Assembly (NCBI RefSeq): GCF_014645895.1 | Contig: NZ_BMMP01000014.1 | Span: 62,001 to 126,000, forward strand | From: Streptomyces daqingensis | Lineage (GTDB): Bacteria > Actinomycetota > Actinomycetes > Streptomycetales > Streptomycetaceae | Direction of reading: 5' to 3' | DNA length: 64,000 nt | Shown: piece after piece, positions 50,552 through 59,786 of the stretch | How positions within the stretch are numbered: position 1 is the stretch's first letter | Layout: every line of letters starts with the position of its first letter | Position numbers and translations under genes: made by a program | Notes under the pieces: generated by a model | Databases searched by the model: none | Told to the model about the DNA's origin: nothing | What the model saw: the letters and a program-made list of their open reading frames with translations, nothing else

Positions 50552-51265
50552 ATGAGGGGAGTCGTGGTCGTCACCGGCACGGGCACCGGCGTCGGCAAGA
50601 CGGTGACCACCGCGGCGATGGCCGCCGCGGGCCTCGCGGCGGGCCGCTCGGTCGCGGTGCTCAAACCCGCCCAGACCGGCGTCGCGGAGACCGAAGCAGG
50701 TGACGTGGCGGAGGTGCGGCGCCTCGCCGGGGAAGCCGTCACGGGGGTGGAACTCGCCCGCTACCCCGAGCCGCTGGCGCCCGCCACGGCGGCTCGGAGG
50801 TCCGGGCTGCCGTCCGTGCGTCCGGAGGAAGTCGCCGCGGCGGCACAGGAGTTGGCGGCACGTCACCAGCTCGTGCTCGTCGAGGGCGCCGGCGGACTGC
50901 TGGTTCACCTCGACGCGCGCGGCGCCACGCTCGCCGACGTGGCCGGCATGCTCTCCGCCCCCGTGCTGGTCGTGGCCGAGGCGGGCCTCGGCACCCTCAA
51001 CGCGACCGCGCTGACGGCTGAAGCGCTGCGCACGCGGAGCCTGCACACCGCGGGTGTGGTGATCGGCAGCATGCCGGACGCTCCCGACCTGGCGTCCCGC
51101 TGCAACGTCGAGGACCTGCCGCGCGCGGCGGGGGCCGCTCTCCTCGGAGCGGTGCCGCAGGGCGCGGGCACCATGGATCCCGCCGAGTTCCGTGCGGCTG
51201 CCGCGAGTTGGCTCTCTCCCGAGCTGGGCGGCAAGGGCGGCTTCCTTCCTCCCGGACTCGCCTGA
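50552..51265 (+). CDS. bioD: Dethiobiotin synthetase
   Basis: 237 residues. P-loop VTGTGTGVGKT at 8-18, KPAQTGV switch, EGAGGLLVHLD and VVAEAGLGTLNATALT are BioD motifs. It carboxylates diaminopelargonate with CO2 and ATP to dethiobiotin. GGAGGG lies in the bioA 3' end, so bioA and bioD are coupled. Confidence 0.95.
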   Translation: MRGVVVVTGTGTGVGKTVTTAAMAAAGLAAGRSVAVLKPAQTGVAETEAGDVAEVRRLAGEAVTGVELARYPEPLAPATAARRSGLPSVRPEEVAAAAQELAARHQLVLVEGAGGLLVHLDARGATLADVAGMLSAPVLVVAEAGLGTLNATALTAEALRTRSLHTAGVVIGSMPDAPDLASRCNVEDLPRAAGAALLGAVPQGAGTMDPAEFRAAAASWLSPELGGKGGFLPPGLA

Positions 51266-51399
51266 CGCCCCGTGCCCGCGTCGCCTGTGGTCCGTCGCGG
51301 CGCAGTCGGCGTGTCCGCGGTCTTCGGACCGCGCGATCCTCCGGGAGAATCGGTCTTCGACACAGCTTTCGGGACGGTCTCCACGGAAGGACCCGACTC

Positions 51400-52068
51400 A
51401 TGACCCCACAGGACGCAGGGCGCTCGCACCGCTCCGTCAACCGCCCGGTCTTCGCCCGGTTCTACACACGTCTCAGCGAGACCGCGGACGTGCGAGCCGG
51501 TGTGGGCGCCCACCGGGCGGAGCTGCTGGCGGGCCTGTCGGGTCAGGTCGTCGAGATCGGGCCGGGTAACGGGCTCAACTTCTCCCGCTACCCCTCCGCG
51601 GTCTCCCGGGTGGTCGCGGTCGAACCAGAGCCCCATCTGCGGAAGTCGGCCACGGCGGCGGCATCGCAGGCGCCGGTGCCGGTAGAGGTGGTGCCGGGCA
51701 GCGCGGAAGCGTTGCCCCTGCCGGACGAGTCGTGCGACGCGGCTGTCTGCTCACTGGTCCTCTGCTCGCTTCCGGACGTGCCCGCGGCGCTCGCCGAGTT
51801 GCGCCGCGTACTGCGGCCGGGCGGCGAACTACGCTTCTACGAGCACGGGTCGGCGGAGGGCCGGCGCTCGATGATGCGGCTCCAGCGCCTGCTGGACCGC
51901 ACGGTGTGGCCGATGCTGTTCGGCGGCTGCCACACGGGCCGGGACCCCGTCGGCGACATCGGGACGGCCGGGTTCGCCGACGTCTCGTTCAGGCGCCTCC
52001 TCGTACCCGCGGAGGGGCCGGTGTTCCCGTCCTCGTTCCACGTACTGGGCAGCGCACGGCGGCCTTGA
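51400..52068 (+). CDS. Class I SAM-dependent methyltransferase
   Basis: 222 residues from ATG 51400 with GGAAGG. NRPVFARFYTRLSE and VVEIGPGNGLNFSRYP (motif I with NGLN) resemble the phosphatidylethanolamine N-methyltransferase/UbiE-like PmtA group. LRPGGELRFYEHG is post-III. FGGCHTGRDPVGDIGTAGF is a C-terminal signature shared by methyltransferases often named METTL7-like. Substrate likely lipid or thiol; unproven. Confidence 0.85.
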   Translation: MTPQDAGRSHRSVNRPVFARFYTRLSETADVRAGVGAHRAELLAGLSGQVVEIGPGNGLNFSRYPSAVSRVVAVEPEPHLRKSATAAASQAPVPVEVVPGSAEALPLPDESCDAAVCSLVLCSLPDVPAALAELRRVLRPGGELRFYEHGSAEGRRSMMRLQRLLDRTVWPMLFGGCHTGRDPVGDIGTAGFADVSFRRLLVPAEGPVFPSSFHVLGSARRP

Positions 52069-52217
52069 GGCCGTGCCGTCCCGTGTGGGACCGGTCCGTC
52101 ACGCCCGGCAGGGGCTGGGACTCTGGGACGCAGCACGCACCTGACGACACGCAAGTCCCTGCGGTTGTCTTCCTGGTCGTGTTCCTGTCGGTGTCCGGCT
52201 CTGCCTGGCGGGTGTGG

Positions 52218-53579
52218 TCATCGCTTCCCGTCACGCATCCTTCCGGTCTCGTCACGGGCGGCGGAGCTTCGGGATAGGGCGACGGCTATCACGACGGCTC
52301 CGACGGCCAGGACCACGATTCCGATGACCAGTCCGGCCGATGCCGTTTCACTGCCGTCGGAACGCCCAGGAAGAAGGACGCCTCCCAGGACGGCACTGAG
52401 AACGAAGACCACGGCTCCGGCTCTGCCGAGCTGTCCGGGTCGTCCGGGCCGTCGCGGGGCCGGTTCGGCCCGGCGAGCGGGACGGGGAGCGGCGGGCGAA
52501 CCGTCCGGGTCGGGTGTCGTCGCGGGAGCGGCTGGAGCGGCGGGCGCGTGGCGGCCGCTGGGCCGGGACGACGGCGGGGACGCGGCGGGAACGGTGTCGG
52601 CGTCAGGCGAGTCCGGCCTCCCGGGCGAGACGAGGGTGACGGGCGCCGCCTGCGACGGTGCGGCCTGTGTGGGGGCGTCCGCGGTGCCCTCGACAGGGCT
52701 CTGGAGGCACCGCTCGATGACTTCGGCGGGAGTAGGCCGCCGGCAGGGGTCCTTCTCCAGGCAGGCGGCCGCGACGGCTCGTACGGGTCCGGGGCAGCCG
52801 TCGAGATCCGGCGCCTGTTCGAGAATGCGGTAGGTGACGCCGTGGTGGTTGCCGCCGCCGAAGGCGAGCCGTCCGGTGGCGGCGAAGTGTGCGACGACTC
52901 CGAGGGCGAACACGTCGACGGCCTCGGTGACGTCCTGTCCCCTGATGTACTCGGGAGCCATGTACGCCGGAGTTCCGGTCCGCATGCCGGTGCCGGTCAC
53001 CGACGCGACGTCCGCGGCGCGGGCGATCCCGAAGTCGATGACCTTGGGCCCGTCGCCGGTGAGGAGGATGTTCGACGGTTTCAGATCGCGGTGGATCACC
53101 CCGGCCGCGTGGATGGACTGCAGCGCCTCGGCCACCCTGGCCACCAGCCCCAACGCGGCGTCGGCGGGCAGCGGTCCGCCCTCGGCCACCGCGTACTGCA
53201 ACGAGGGCCCGGGAACGTACACAGTGGCCAGCCACGGCTCGTCGGCCTGCAGGTCCGCGTCGACCACCGGCACCGTGTAGAGCCCTTGGACTCTTCGGGC
53301 CGCCGCCACCTCCTGCGCGAAGCGCCTGCGGAACGACGCGTCGCCCGCGTACTCGCGTTGCACGACCTTGACGGCCACCGCGCTTCCGGCAGGCGTGCGC
53401 CCGAGATAGACGCGCCCCATCCCGCCCTCGCCCAGCACTCCCTCAAGCCGGTACGGGCCCTCCTCCACCGGATCGCCGGCCCCAAGTGGTCGGCACGGCT
53501 GGGGAGGTGGGAGCCATGGCACGTGCTGTCCCCCGCTCGTCGGCGGGACGTCGGAACGGCCACCGCCCGGCTCGGACAT
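52218..53579 (-). CDS. Membrane-anchored serine/threonine protein kinase
   Basis: 453 residues. Kinase domain at about 42-300: glycine loop GEGGMGRVYLG, VAIK-type AVKVV, HRDLKPSNILL, KVIDFGIAR and TPAYMAPEY are all intact, so it should be active. A Pro/Ala/Ser-rich linker (300-385) leads to two membrane segments (AVVFVLSAVLGGVLLPG and LVIGIVVLAVGAVVIAVAL). Unlike PknB it has no large extracellular sensor; both ends are likely cytoplasmic. GGGGGAG precedes ATG 53579. Confidence 0.92.
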   Translation of the reverse strand: MSEPGGGRSDVPPTSGGQHVPWLPPPQPCRPLGAGDPVEEGPYRLEGVLGEGGMGRVYLGRTPAGSAVAVKVVQREYAGDASFRRRFAQEVAAARRVQGLYTVPVVDADLQADEPWLATVYVPGPSLQYAVAEGGPLPADAALGLVARVAEALQSIHAAGVIHRDLKPSNILLTGDGPKVIDFGIARAADVASVTGTGMRTGTPAYMAPEYIRGQDVTEAVDVFALGVVAHFAATGRLAFGGGNHHGVTYRILEQAPDLDGCPGPVRAVAAACLEKDPCRRPTPAEVIERCLQSPVEGTADAPTQAAPSQAAPVTLVSPGRPDSPDADTVPAASPPSSRPSGRHAPAAPAAPATTPDPDGSPAAPRPARRAEPAPRRPGRPGQLGRAGAVVFVLSAVLGGVLLPGRSDGSETASAGLVIGIVVLAVGAVVIAVALSRSSAARDETGRMRDGKR

Positions 53580-53832
53580 GCCGGCTCTCCCCCTTGTCGG
53601 ACCCGTTCTCCGCTCGCGGGCAACGCGGCGCGGGCCGCTCGCTGTTCGAGCGAGCGACAGCGTAAACGAACCGCAACCGCCGGGACAGATCCCGGCCGCG
53701 CGCAGCAGCAGAGCGGACCGCGGGCATGTCCGCGCCTCGTCCCGCGGTACTGCGGACGCACCTCAGCGGCCGAAGTGCCGTGCGGCTGGCGCGCGTTGCG
53801 CCGAGCGGCAGCCGCCGGGCGGCACCGCGGAG

Positions 53833-54204
53833 TCACTGCGTCCAGGTGCGCAGCTCGGCGGCGATGTCCCTGACGCCCGCCTCACCGCTCTTGACCAGCC
53901 GGGCGAGGTCGCGGATCTTCTCGGGCGAGGTCGTCACCTTCAGACCGCTGGCGACGAGGTACGCGTAGGCGACGGCGGACGCGAAGAGAGCGTTGCCGCG
54001 CTCCAACGCGGGCACGTGCAGGAGCAGTTGGAGGAGAGAGGCGGCACGGTCGTGCGGTTCGGCGTAGACGGGGCGGTCGAATATGGCGGCTTCATGCCTG
54101 CTGACCGCGGCCACGAGAGCGCCGTAGTCGGACACGAGGGGGTCGCCCGGGGCCTTCGCCTCGGCGACCATGAGCAGCCAGGCGAGATCGATGCGGAGAG
54201 TCAC
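53833..54204 (-). CDS. Fic-family toxin-antitoxin system, toxin component
   Basis: 123 residues from GTG 54204, which overlaps the antitoxin stop (GTGA). The family shares LRIDLAWLLMVAEAKAPGDPLVSDYGALVAAVSRHEAAIFDRPVY and LLHVPALERGNALFASAVAYAYLVASGLKV; HVPALERGNALFA is a Doc/Fic-like block (HPF(x)(D/E)GNGR relative) lacking the full AMPylation motif. Doc-type toxins phosphorylate EF-Tu, but this branch is not well defined. Start chosen for the overlap. Confidence 0.8.
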   Translation of the reverse strand: MTLRIDLAWLLMVAEAKAPGDPLVSDYGALVAAVSRHEAAIFDRPVYAEPHDRAASLLQLLLHVPALERGNALFASAVAYAYLVASGLKVTTSPEKIRDLARLVKSGEAGVRDIAAELRTWTQ

Positions 54205-54455
54205 GTACGCGGACGGCCCTCGCCTCCGCGGCGGCCGGAGCGGCCGGGTTCGGGAAACTCCTCGGCGAAGAGTGATTCGTAGCTCTTCATGAAGTCGGAG
54301 GCCGCTTCGACGAAGGTGTGCCCCACTTCGCCGGCGTCCCGCTCGACCAGCTCCTCGATGTAGCGGTTCACACTCACCCCCCGCGCCAGGGCGCGCTCTC
54401 GCGCCGTCTCCGCGGTCGACTCGTCCACCCGGACGTTCAGCTGTGTCTTGGCCAC
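54201..54455 (-). CDS. Ribbon-helix-helix antitoxin of the Fic-type pair
   Basis: 84 residues. N-terminal RHH motif LNVRVDESTAETARERALARGVSVNRYIEELVERD binds DNA; the tail SDFMKSYESLFAEEFPE should bind the toxin. The tail end overlaps the toxin start by 4 bases. Direct repeats of CGCTAGCA lie immediately upstream for autorepression. Confidence 0.88.
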   Translation of the reverse strand: MAKTQLNVRVDESTAETARERALARGVSVNRYIEELVERDAGEVGHTFVEAASDFMKSYESLFAEEFPEPGRSGRRGGEGRPRT

Positions 54456-54462
54456 ACCACCA

Positions 54463-54484
54463 CGCTAGCACTCATGCGCTAGCA
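54463..54484. promoter_or_regulatory. Antitoxin operator, repeated CGCTAGCA
   Basis: CGCTAGCA at 54463-54470 and 54477-54484, each containing the palindrome GCTAGC, spaced 14 bases apart, 8 bases upstream of the antitoxin start. Confidence 0.7.
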
Positions 54485-54572
54485 CCGGCCAGGGGGCGGT
54501 GTGCCCGCCCGGCAGGTCCCCGCCGGACGGACCCCGGACCTCCGCCCGGTCGAGCCCCGCTACGGTGATGCC

Positions 54573-54690
54573 GTGGACGTCGCCACGTGGGACGCGGGCG
54601 AGGTGAGGGAGCGCCTCCGGGCTGGCCGAGGCGGATGCCGGATGCCCCCGGTTCGCGGCGGACTGGCACCGCTACACCGCTGAGTCCGGG
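54573..54690 (+). pseudogene. Possible frameshifted small gene (SMI1/KNR4-like)
   Basis: GTG 54573 has a TACGGT box seven bases before it and starts DVATWDAGEVRERLR; a second frame from about 54615 continues as LAEADAGCPRFAADWHRYTAE. Joined, they look like the start of a small SMI1-type protein. The remainder of 54485-55059 has no gene I can support. Low certainty. Confidence 0.3.
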
Positions 54691-55059
54691 CCGAGGCGCC
54701 TGCGACGTCCCACCCGACGCCAGGGGCCCTCCAGCCCGCGGCCGGAGAGCCGTCCCACCGACACCGGAGCCACCCCCGTGGTGCGGGACGTCCCGTGCCG
54801 GGCATACGGCGGCTCGGGGCGGGGAACTCGCTGCGCACCCTGCCCGTCTACCATGAACAGCCGCCGTCACGATCGCGACCAGCGTCGGCCGGTTCCCGTC
54901 ACCGCCACCCCGCCCCCGGGCCGGGGCAGCCCTGACCGAAAGGTGTGAGAGTCCGCCCATGGGCGACCCTCCCGACAGCTCGCCGCACGGCCGCAGACGC
55001 CGCCCGGCCCACTCCCCCACCGACCGTTCCCTCGGCCGTTCCCGCGCGGAGGCGGCACG

Positions 55060-56412
55060 ATGACCGAGGTGCTGTTCCTCCTGGTGGCGCTGCTGCTGTC
55101 ACTGGCATGCGGAGCGTTCGTCGCCGCGGAGTTCTCCCTGACCACTGTCGAACGCGCCGATCTCGAGCGCGCCGTCCAGAACGGCGAGCGGGGCGCGCAG
55201 AGCGCCATGCAGGCGGTGAAGTCCCTGACCTTCCAGCTTTCGGGGGCGCAGCTGGGCATCACCGTCACGAACCTCGTCGTCGGCATGCTCGCAGAACCGT
55301 CGATCGCGCGGCTGATCACGGGCCCGCTGGAGACGATCGGCGTGCCGGCGTCGGCGGCCTCCTCGGCGGCGCTCGTCATCGGCACCGCCCTGTCCACCGT
55401 CGTGCTGATGGTCGTCGGCGAGCTGGTCCCCAAGAACTGGGCCATCTCCCGCCCGATGCCCATCGCCAAGGCCGTCGCCACCCCGCAGCGCCTGTTCTCC
55501 GCGGCGTTCCGGCCGCTGATCAGGCATCTGAACAACACGGCGAACCGCATGCTGCACCTGATGGGTCTGGAGCCCACGGAGGAGCTCGCCTCGGCGCGTT
55601 CGCCGCGTGAACTCGTGGCGCTGGCCCGCCACTCCGCCAAGGAGGGGGCGCTGGAGCCGGACACGGCGGACCTGTTCGTGCGGACGCTGCATCTGGCTGA
55701 GCTGACGGCGGAGAACGTGATGACCCCGCGGGTGCAGGTCACCTTCCTCGACGTGCAGGCCAACGCCGAGGACGTCGCCAACGCCACGCGCGCGACCGGG
55801 CTCTCCCGTTTCCCGGTGGTGCGGGGCAGCCTGGACACCGTCGTCGGCATCGTACGGATCAAGGACGTGCTGGCCGTGCCCGCCGAGGAGCGGATGCGCT
55901 ACCCGGTGACGGAGCTGATGCGCGAGCCGCTTCTCGTGCCGGAGTCGCTGACGGTCGACCGGCTGCTGGACCGGATGCCCGGAGGCGACCGCAGCATCGC
56001 CGTCGTCATCGACGAGTACGGGGGCACGGCCGGCGTCGTCACGCTGGAGGACATCATCGAGGAGGTCGTCGGCGAGGTCCGCGACGAGCACGATCCGCAG
56101 GAACCCCCGGACCTGGCCCCGGCAGGCACCGACGTCGACGGCCGGCGCATCTTCGACGCGGACGGCGCCACCCGCACCGACCAGCTCGCCGCGATCGGGA
56201 TGCGCGCCCCGGAGGGCCCGTACGAGACGCTGGCCGGTCTGGTCGCGACCGAGCTGGGGCGCATCCCCCTGCGGGGCGACACCGCCGACGTGGCCGGCTG
56301 GCACATCGAGGTCGTCGACGCGCGCGGACGCCGGGCCGCCCGCGTGCAGCTGACGGCGCCGCCGGACACGGACGAGGACGAAGACGAGACCGAAGGGGAG
56401 GACGGCCGGTGA
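55060..56412 (+). CDS. CNNM/CorC-HlyC-family membrane protein with CBS domains
   Basis: 450 residues. DUF21 membrane domain (residues 1-180, four hydrophobic segments), CBS pair (RTLHLAELTAENVMTPRVQVTFLDVQ to DRSIAVVIDEYGGTAGVVTLEDIIEEVVGEV) and CorC/HlyC transporter-associated domain. YGGTAGVVTLEDIIEE is the family signature. It probably exports or senses Mg or Co; the hemolysin name is historical. An acidic tail (DTDEDEDETEGEDG) ends it. GTGA overlaps the next gene. Confidence 0.9.
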   Translation: MTEVLFLLVALLLSLACGAFVAAEFSLTTVERADLERAVQNGERGAQSAMQAVKSLTFQLSGAQLGITVTNLVVGMLAEPSIARLITGPLETIGVPASAASSAALVIGTALSTVVLMVVGELVPKNWAISRPMPIAKAVATPQRLFSAAFRPLIRHLNNTANRMLHLMGLEPTEELASARSPRELVALARHSAKEGALEPDTADLFVRTLHLAELTAENVMTPRVQVTFLDVQANAEDVANATRATGLSRFPVVRGSLDTVVGIVRIKDVLAVPAEERMRYPVTELMREPLLVPESLTVDRLLDRMPGGDRSIAVVIDEYGGTAGVVTLEDIIEEVVGEVRDEHDPQEPPDLAPAGTDVDGRRIFDADGATRTDQLAAIGMRAPEGPYETLAGLVATELGRIPLRGDTADVAGWHIEVVDARGRRAARVQLTAPPDTDEDEDETEGEDGR

Positions 56413-57440
56413 CCGCGGTCCAGTTGTTCGTGGGCCTGCTGACGCTGGTGGCCAACGCGTTCTTCGTGGGCGCCGAGTTCTCCCTGATCTCGGTGCGCCG
56501 GGCGCAGATCGAGCCGCTCGCCGAGGAGGGCGACCGGCGCGCACGGAGCGTCATGTGGGGCCTGGAGCACGTCTCGGCGCTGCTCGCCGCCGCCCAGCTC
56601 GGGATCACGCTGTGCACGCTGGTACTGGGGGTGGTGGCCGAGCCGGCCGTGGAGCACCTGCTGGAGCCGCTGTTCCACCTGTTGGGCCTCGGCTCGGGCT
56701 ACGCGGGGCTCATCTCCTTCATCCTCGCCCTGACGCTGGCGACGTACGCGCACATGCTGCTCGGCGAGATGGTCCCGAAGAACATCGCGCTGGCCGCGCC
56801 CGAGCGGACGGCGCTGCTTCTGGGCCCGCCGCTGGTCGCGCTGTCGAAGACGCTGAAGCCGGTGATCTTCACCATCAACGCCTTCGCCAACACCCTGCTG
56901 AAACTGCTCAAGGTCGAGCCCAAGGACGAGGTCGAGTCGACGTTCTCCGACGACGAACTCGCCCAGATGGTCGCCGACTCCAGCGAGGCCGGCCTCATCG
57001 ACGACCGGGCGACCGAGCGGCTGCGCGACGCCCTGGAGCTCGGCCGGCGCCCCGTGGGCGAGGTCGCACGGCCCACGGAGCGGGTGGTGGCCGCGCGACT
57101 GGGCGTCACTCCCGAGGAGCTGGAGCAGCTCTCGGCCAGTTCCGGCTTCTCGCGCTTCCCCGTCGTGGACAGCAGGGGACGTGCCCTGGGCTACCTGCAC
57201 GTGAAGGACGCCCTGGACGCCATCCCCCGCGATGCCGCCTTCCCCGCCACGGCGCTGCGCCCCATCGCGCGGGTGCGGGCGTCGATGCCGCTGGACGACG
57301 TGCTCGGCGCCATGCGGTCCAGCCGTACGCACCTGGCCGCGGTCATGGGTGAGGGCGGCGGCCGCACGGAGGGCGTCGTCACCATGGAGGACGTGCTGCG
57401 GGAGCTGGTGCACCAGAGCCCGGCGGAGGAGTCGCGCTGA
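56409..57440 (+). CDS. CNNM/CorC-HlyC-family membrane protein, paired paralogue
   Basis: 343 residues from GTG 56409, overlapping the previous stop. DUF21 membrane domain (FVGLLTLVANAFFVGAEFSLISVRRAQIEP) and a CBS pair, but it lacks the C-terminal CorC domain present upstream. GLEHVSALLAAAQLGITLCTLVLG parallels the paralogue. The two subunits are likely co-translated and may form a heteromer. Confidence 0.88.
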   Translation: MTAVQLFVGLLTLVANAFFVGAEFSLISVRRAQIEPLAEEGDRRARSVMWGLEHVSALLAAAQLGITLCTLVLGVVAEPAVEHLLEPLFHLLGLGSGYAGLISFILALTLATYAHMLLGEMVPKNIALAAPERTALLLGPPLVALSKTLKPVIFTINAFANTLLKLLKVEPKDEVESTFSDDELAQMVADSSEAGLIDDRATERLRDALELGRRPVGEVARPTERVVAARLGVTPEELEQLSASSGFSRFPVVDSRGRALGYLHVKDALDAIPRDAAFPATALRPIARVRASMPLDDVLGAMRSSRTHLAAVMGEGGGRTEGVVTMEDVLRELVHQSPAEESR

Positions 57441-57528
57441 CGAGCCGGGCCCTCCCCGCCGTGGGTGGGCCGGCTCAGCGGCGACCGGGCGACAAGTCGC
57501 CTGAAGCAACCGGATACGATGACCGACC

Positions 57529-58320
57529 GTGACCGAAACCGCCAACGCTCCCGCGATCAGCAGCTTCGTGGCCCTCGGGGACTCCTTCACCGAGGGCATG
57601 TCGGACCGGCTGCCGGACGGCACGTACCGCGGCTGGGCCGACCTGCTCGCCGCACGGCTGGCCGCCCGCGACCCCGGCTTCCGCTACGCCAACCTCGCCG
57701 TGCGCGGCAAGCTCATCGGCCAGATCGCCGCCGAGCAGGTCGACCTCGCGGCGGCCATGGGCGCCGACCTGGTCACGCTGGTCGGAGGCCTCAACGACAC
57801 GCTGCGCCCCAAGTGCGACATGGGCAGGGTCCGCGGGCTGCTGGAGGAGTCGGTGGCGAAGCTCGCCCCCAACTGCGGGCAGCTGGTGCTGATGCGCAGC
57901 CCCGGCCGCCGCGGGCCGGTGCTGGAGCGCTACCGGAGCCGCATGGAGCAGCTGTTCTCCTGCATCGACGAGCTGGCGGCCGAGCACGGGGCCGTCGTCG
58001 TCGACCTCTACTCCGCGGAGACGCTGAGTGATCCCCGGATGTGGGCCGAGGACCGGCTGCACCTGACCGGCGAGGGGCACCGCCGCGTCGCCGAGGCCGT
58101 GTGGCAGCGCCTGGGCCACCCCGCGGAGTCCGACTGGCGCACGCCGCTGGAGCCCACACCCGTGCCGTCGTGGACGACTCGCCGGCGCGCCGACGCGGCC
58201 TTCGCCCGCGAGTACTTGCTGCCGTGGATAGGGCGGCGTCTGACCGGCCGTTCCAGCGGCGACGGCCGGGCACCCAAGAGGCCCGAGCTGGCGTCCCTGG
58301 CCTGCGAGGACACCCCGTAG
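57529..58320 (+). CDS. SGNH/GDSL-family hydrolase
   Basis: 263 residues from GTG 57529. Block I FVALGDSFTEG (Ser), block III GGLNDT (Asn) and block V DRLHLTGEGH (Asp-x-x-His) are all present; GDSF and Gly-rich spacing fit the SGNH esterase/acyltransferase group. No signal peptide. TACGAT at 57515-57520 sits eight bases before GTG, so the message may be leaderless. Substrate unknown. Confidence 0.88.
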   Translation: MTETANAPAISSFVALGDSFTEGMSDRLPDGTYRGWADLLAARLAARDPGFRYANLAVRGKLIGQIAAEQVDLAAAMGADLVTLVGGLNDTLRPKCDMGRVRGLLEESVAKLAPNCGQLVLMRSPGRRGPVLERYRSRMEQLFSCIDELAAEHGAVVVDLYSAETLSDPRMWAEDRLHLTGEGHRRVAEAVWQRLGHPAESDWRTPLEPTPVPSWTTRRRADAAFAREYLLPWIGRRLTGRSSGDGRAPKRPELASLACEDTP

Positions 58321-58355
58321 GGGCGCGCCCGAGGACCCCCGTAGAATCTGGCGGT

Positions 58356-59786
58356 GTGACTGATAAGCCCCGCATCCCGAACGTCCTGGCCAACCGCTAC
58401 GCCTCGGCCGAGTTCGCCCGCCTGTGGTCGCCCGAGGAGAAGGTGGTGCTGGAGCGGCGGCTGTGGCTCGCGGTGCTCCGGGCACAGCGCGACCTCGGCG
58501 TCGACGTCCCGGAAGAGGCGCTGGCGGCCTACGAGCGTGTCCTCACCGTCGTCGACCTGGCCTCCATCGCGGAGCGGGAGAAGGTCACGCGGCACGATGT
58601 GAAGGCCCGCATCGAGGAGTTCAACGCGCTCGCGGGCCACGAGCACGTGCACAAGGGCATGACGTCACGCGACCTGACGGAGAACGTCGAGCAGCTGCAG
58701 ATCCGCTCCTCCCTGGAACTTGTCCGGGACCGTACGGTCGCTCTCCTGGCGCGGCTGGGGCGCCTGGCAGGCGAACACGCCGGGACCGTGATCGCCGGAC
58801 GCTCGCACAACGTGGCGGCGCAGGCGACGACGCTCGGCAAGCGGTTCGCGACTGCCGCCGACGAACTGCTCGTCGCCTACGGGCGGTTGACCGAACTCCT
58901 CGCCCGCTATCCGCTGCGCGGCATCAAGGGACCCGTCGGCACGTCCCAGGACATGCTCGACCTGCTGGGCGGCGACGAGCAGCGGCTCGCCGAACTCGAG
59001 CGCCGGGTCGCCGCGCACCTCGGGTTCGCGCACGCCTTCACCTCCGTCGGGCAGGTCTACCCCCGCTCCCTGGACTACGACGCCGTGAGCACGCTCGTGC
59101 AGCTCGCCGGCGCGCCCTCGTCGCTGGCGAAGACGATCCGGCTCATGGCCGGCCAGGAACTGGTCACCGAGGGCTTCAAAGAGGGCCAGGTCGGCTCCTC
59201 GGCGATGCCGCACAAGATGAACACCCGCTCGTGCGAGCGCGTGAACGGCCTGATGGTGATCCTGCGCGGTTACGCGTCGATGGCCGGCGAGCTGGCGGGC
59301 GACCAGTGGAACGAGGGCGACGTGTCGTGCTCGGTGGTGCGGCGTGTAGCGCTGCCCGACGCCTTCTTCGCCTTCGACGGGCTGGTGGAGACGTTCCTGA
59401 CCGTACTGGAGGAGTTCGGCGCCTTCCCGGCCGTCGTGGAGCGCGAACTCGACAGGTACCTTCCCTTCCTGGCCACGACGAAGGTGCTGATGGCGTCCGT
59501 GCGCGCCGGGGTCGGCCGGGAGAGCGCGCACGAGGTCATCAAGGAGCACGCCGTCGCGTCCGCCCTGGCGCTGCGCGCGGGAGCCGAGCGCAACGAGCTG
59601 CTGGAGCGCCTGGCGGCCGACGAGCGTATCCCGCTGCGCCGCGAGGAACTCGACGGACTGATGGCCGACCGGCTGGCGTTCACCGGCGCGGCGGCCGGGC
59701 AGGTCGGAGAGGTCGTCGCCCGTATCGAGGAGATCGCGAAGCGGCACCCTGAAGCGGCCGCGTACTCGCCGGGAGCGATCCTCTGA
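58356..59786 (+). CDS. purB: Adenylosuccinate lyase
   Basis: 476 residues from GTG 58356. MTDKPRIPNVLANRYAS is the actinobacterial N-terminus; HDVKARIEEFN, MTSRDLTENVEQLQI and the flexible signature GSSAMPHKMNTRSCE (catalytic Ser) identify the fumarase superfamily lyase. It cleaves SAICAR and adenylosuccinate in purine synthesis. A TAGAAT box at 58342-58347 lies eight bases before GTG with no ribosome site, so it is probably leaderless. Confidence 0.96.
   Translation: MTDKPRIPNVLANRYASAEFARLWSPEEKVVLERRLWLAVLRAQRDLGVDVPEEALAAYERVLTVVDLASIAEREKVTRHDVKARIEEFNALAGHEHVHKGMTSRDLTENVEQLQIRSSLELVRDRTVALLARLGRLAGEHAGTVIAGRSHNVAAQATTLGKRFATAADELLVAYGRLTELLARYPLRGIKGPVGTSQDMLDLLGGDEQRLAELERRVAAHLGFAHAFTSVGQVYPRSLDYDAVSTLVQLAGAPSSLAKTIRLMAGQELVTEGFKEGQVGSSAMPHKMNTRSCERVNGLMVILRGYASMAGELAGDQWNEGDVSCSVVRRVALPDAFFAFDGLVETFLTVLEEFGAFPAVVERELDRYLPFLATTKVLMASVRAGVGRESAHEVIKEHAVASALALRAGAERNELLERLAADERIPLRREELDGLMADRLAFTGAAAGQVGEVVARIEEIAKRHPEAAAYSPGAIL

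Noticed and set aside
53604..53832. Frames between the kinase and toxin genes
   Set aside because: Short shadows without ribosome site; treated as spacer.
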